The position numbers were made by a program, and so were the translations under genes. The notes beneath the pieces are model-generated. The model saw nothing but the letters and a program-made list of their open reading frames with translations, was not told the origin of the DNA and did no database searches. Positions 62,666-64,000 of a DNA stretch of 64,000 nt are shown here, one piece after another (position 1 is the first letter of the stretch; the number at the start of each line of letters is the position of its first letter). This stretch comes from Linanthus parryae (Eukaryota; Streptophyta; Magnoliopsida; Ericales; Polemoniaceae): NCBI GenBank assembly GCA_023055425.1, contig JALGPY010000009.1, positions 18,621,775 through 18,685,774 on the forward strand. Reading direction: 5' to 3'.

Positions 62666-64000
62666 GTGTCTTCACCGTGGTGGTTATTTGAAGATTCGTC
62701 GCTACATGGTCTTGCCAATCTCACGATTTCGAGCGAAGATGGAGACCAGAGCATAGTTACAACGTTACCAGTCTACCCTCCTGCTGGAACCATCGCTCCC
62801 GACCACACTCTTACGGGGCTGCCTCATCCTAAGCAATGGTATGCTAAACTCCGAGCAGACTTAGTTTTCCCAGAAAGCGCGACCCCATCCTCGTTGACGC
62901 GTTCTTCTTGGAGTCTTCAACTCATGTTGATGGCAGCGATTCATCCCGCTTATTAATCGAGCAAATAAACCAGGGCCACGTGAAATGGAGTAAGACCTCC
63001 TTCAACTTCGGGGAAGCTCCTTTCACTGATGGCTATTGGGAATGGCTAGAACTTGTACTTAGCCAACATTCTCGTATTCTTAACGAATCAAGCATATATG
63101 ACGCTCTATACGCCTCTTTGTTCACCTACGACCGAAGTAGCCGCGTTTTTCGAGCATTCTGCGAATATTGGTGTCCGCTGACAAATACTCTTCATGTTCC
63201 GACCGGCGAATTATTCATCTCACTTTGGGATATTTGTGACATCGGCGGCCTGCCCATTCATGGGTTATTTTACGACGAAGTTGTTCCTTCGGCCACGGAA
63301 CTTCTTGGTGATGGATGTGAATCACTTCCTTCAAGTTGCCAGTCCTTATTTTCCGCATATCATCATATTTGCTGCAAACTAAGCGCTTCTTCAGTTGGTA
63401 TAAAAGACTGGGTGGAGTTCTGGTTTCGAGGTCCGTTGAGGTACAAGGTACCGCCTAAACGTTCCCACCGGAAGGCCAACAAAGAACCTAAGATTACCAA
63501 CAACCCAACAGGTATCATAAGCTTCCGTCGACGTTCAGCAGAGGAGAATATCGTTTTTGAAGAATTAGCTACTCCTGAAGGCGAGAGGGATGAGCTATAT
63601 TTATCAGCTCTTCTATCATGTTGGATTTGCTCATTTATGCTTCCGAGCGACGTGTCCCTATGTATTCGTCCAATTGTATTCAAGGCAGCAAGCTTGATGG
63701 CATGTGGGAAGAAATTTTCATTGGCGGTACCGGTGCTTGCCAGCATCTACCGCGGTTTAGGACTTATCTCTAATCCAGCCGCTCCTAGCTCTTGTAACGC
63801 CATCTTCCTAGTTCATTATGTATACGGATGGCTTGGAAAACACTTGGACACATATTGGCGTATGAAAGAGCCTACTCGCTCTAATAGCCGGGCTTTTATG
63901 GCTAAGCTTGGTGGTGAAAAGATGGCGAAGCAATATGATGACGTTCATGCACGACAACTTTTCCTCGACATTGATCCTTTGAGTTTACCATTCTCATTTC
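62666..64000 (+). pseudogene. Tat2 antisense plant mobile domain (PMD) protein, 3' end beyond the window
   Basis: The first frame (62666 to about 62898; no ATG visible, first codon in the block is GTG) reads WWLFEDSSLHGLANLTISSE and HPKQWYAKLRADLVFPESAT. A one-base shift near 62898 leads to a frame that stays open for about 367 codons to base 64000: FFLESS, GHVKWSKTSFNFGEAPFTDG, YWEWLELVLSQHSRIL, FTYDRSSRVFRAFCEYWCPL, GLPIHGLFYDEV, LYLSALLSCWICSFML and KKFSLAVPVLASIYRGL. This pattern belongs to plant mobile domain proteins of transposon-linked type. No zinc or nuclease motif is evident. It differs strongly from the Tat1 PMD protein. A start codon may lie in an unrecognised upstream exon. Confidence 0.75.

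Larger units (their letters stand above)
60016..64000 (-). mobile_element. Tat2: second Tat-like Ty3-gypsy element, 3' part only
   Basis: An LTR (TGTACATACA to GCGTGTCTACA) is followed on its right by a purine tract in minus orientation. A gene on the plus strand with a plant mobile domain then runs to the window edge. The same order (3' LTR, tract, antisense PMD gene) is found in Tat1. Gag-pol and the 5' LTR should lie beyond 64000. Assignment to Tat rests on this layout, since no pol sequence is visible. Confidence 0.7.

Overview
The window looks like repeat-dense intergenic DNA of a flowering plant, probably a eudicot. No species call is possible. The evidence is the nested plant LTR retrotransposons (Tekay, Tat/Retand and Athila-type Ty3/gypsy; several Ty1/copia), plant hAT and Stowaway elements, an L1-type LINE with a plant-style RNase H tail, a plant F-box gene, a CAF1-like gene fragment and two plant mobile domain (PMD) genes. 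No tRNA, rRNA, CRISPR array or bacterial-type operon was seen. Almost every coding region carries stops or frameshifts.

Layout, left to right. (1) 1-6308: 3' two thirds of a Tekay-like chromovirus with its 3' LTR, inserted into a copia relative. (2) 6309-10541: a rearranged copia composite (copy A). (3) 10611-10850: a short open exon of unknown identity on the minus strand. (4) 10855-37935: a small old non-autonomous copia element ('element H'). Its 5' LTR is split by an inverted solo LTR (target duplication CTCTC). Its interior carries an Athila-like LTR. Its 3' LTR is split by a 21.8 kb copia array (target duplication ATTAT). Removing the insertions and one target copy leaves both H LTRs at 436 bp. 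(5) The copia array (15783-37588) contains a near-identical second copy of the composite (copy B, constant offset 10,396 bp), a 71-bp filler copied from elsewhere in the window, and a third RNase H-LTR unit (copy C). Its last LTR is split by (6) Tat1 (22421-37208), a Tat/Retand gypsy element on the minus strand. (7) 37936-41188: hAT-type MITEs and an F-box gene split by one of them. (8) 41660-52118: a chromodomain remnant split by a non-autonomous Athila-like element (target duplication GAGTG), one LTR of which carries a 3.2 kb hAT transposon. (9) 52695-57490: a LINE pseudogene split by another Athila-like LTR (target duplication TGATC), itself interrupted. (10) 58232-60015: a Stowaway MITE, a CAF1-deadenylase-like gene fragment and a copia element truncated after gag. 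(11) 60016-64000: the 3' part of a second Tat-like element, Tat2, on the minus strand.

The most interesting content is in Tat1 and Tat2. Each carries, between pol and its 3' LTR, a gene on the strand opposite to gag-pol that encodes a plant mobile domain protein. In Tat1 this gene can be followed through six exons with canonical splice sites, and most of its introns are in the same phase. In Tat2 a TATA box, a 5'-leader intron and two sets of tandem repeats precede a PMD frame of about 370 codons that is still open at the window edge. The two PMD proteins look quite different. Tat1 pol also seems to carry a second zinc-finger-like module ahead of its integrase.

All element boundaries were found by eye from repeat ends, target duplications and comparison between copies. 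Identities and counts are by-eye estimates.
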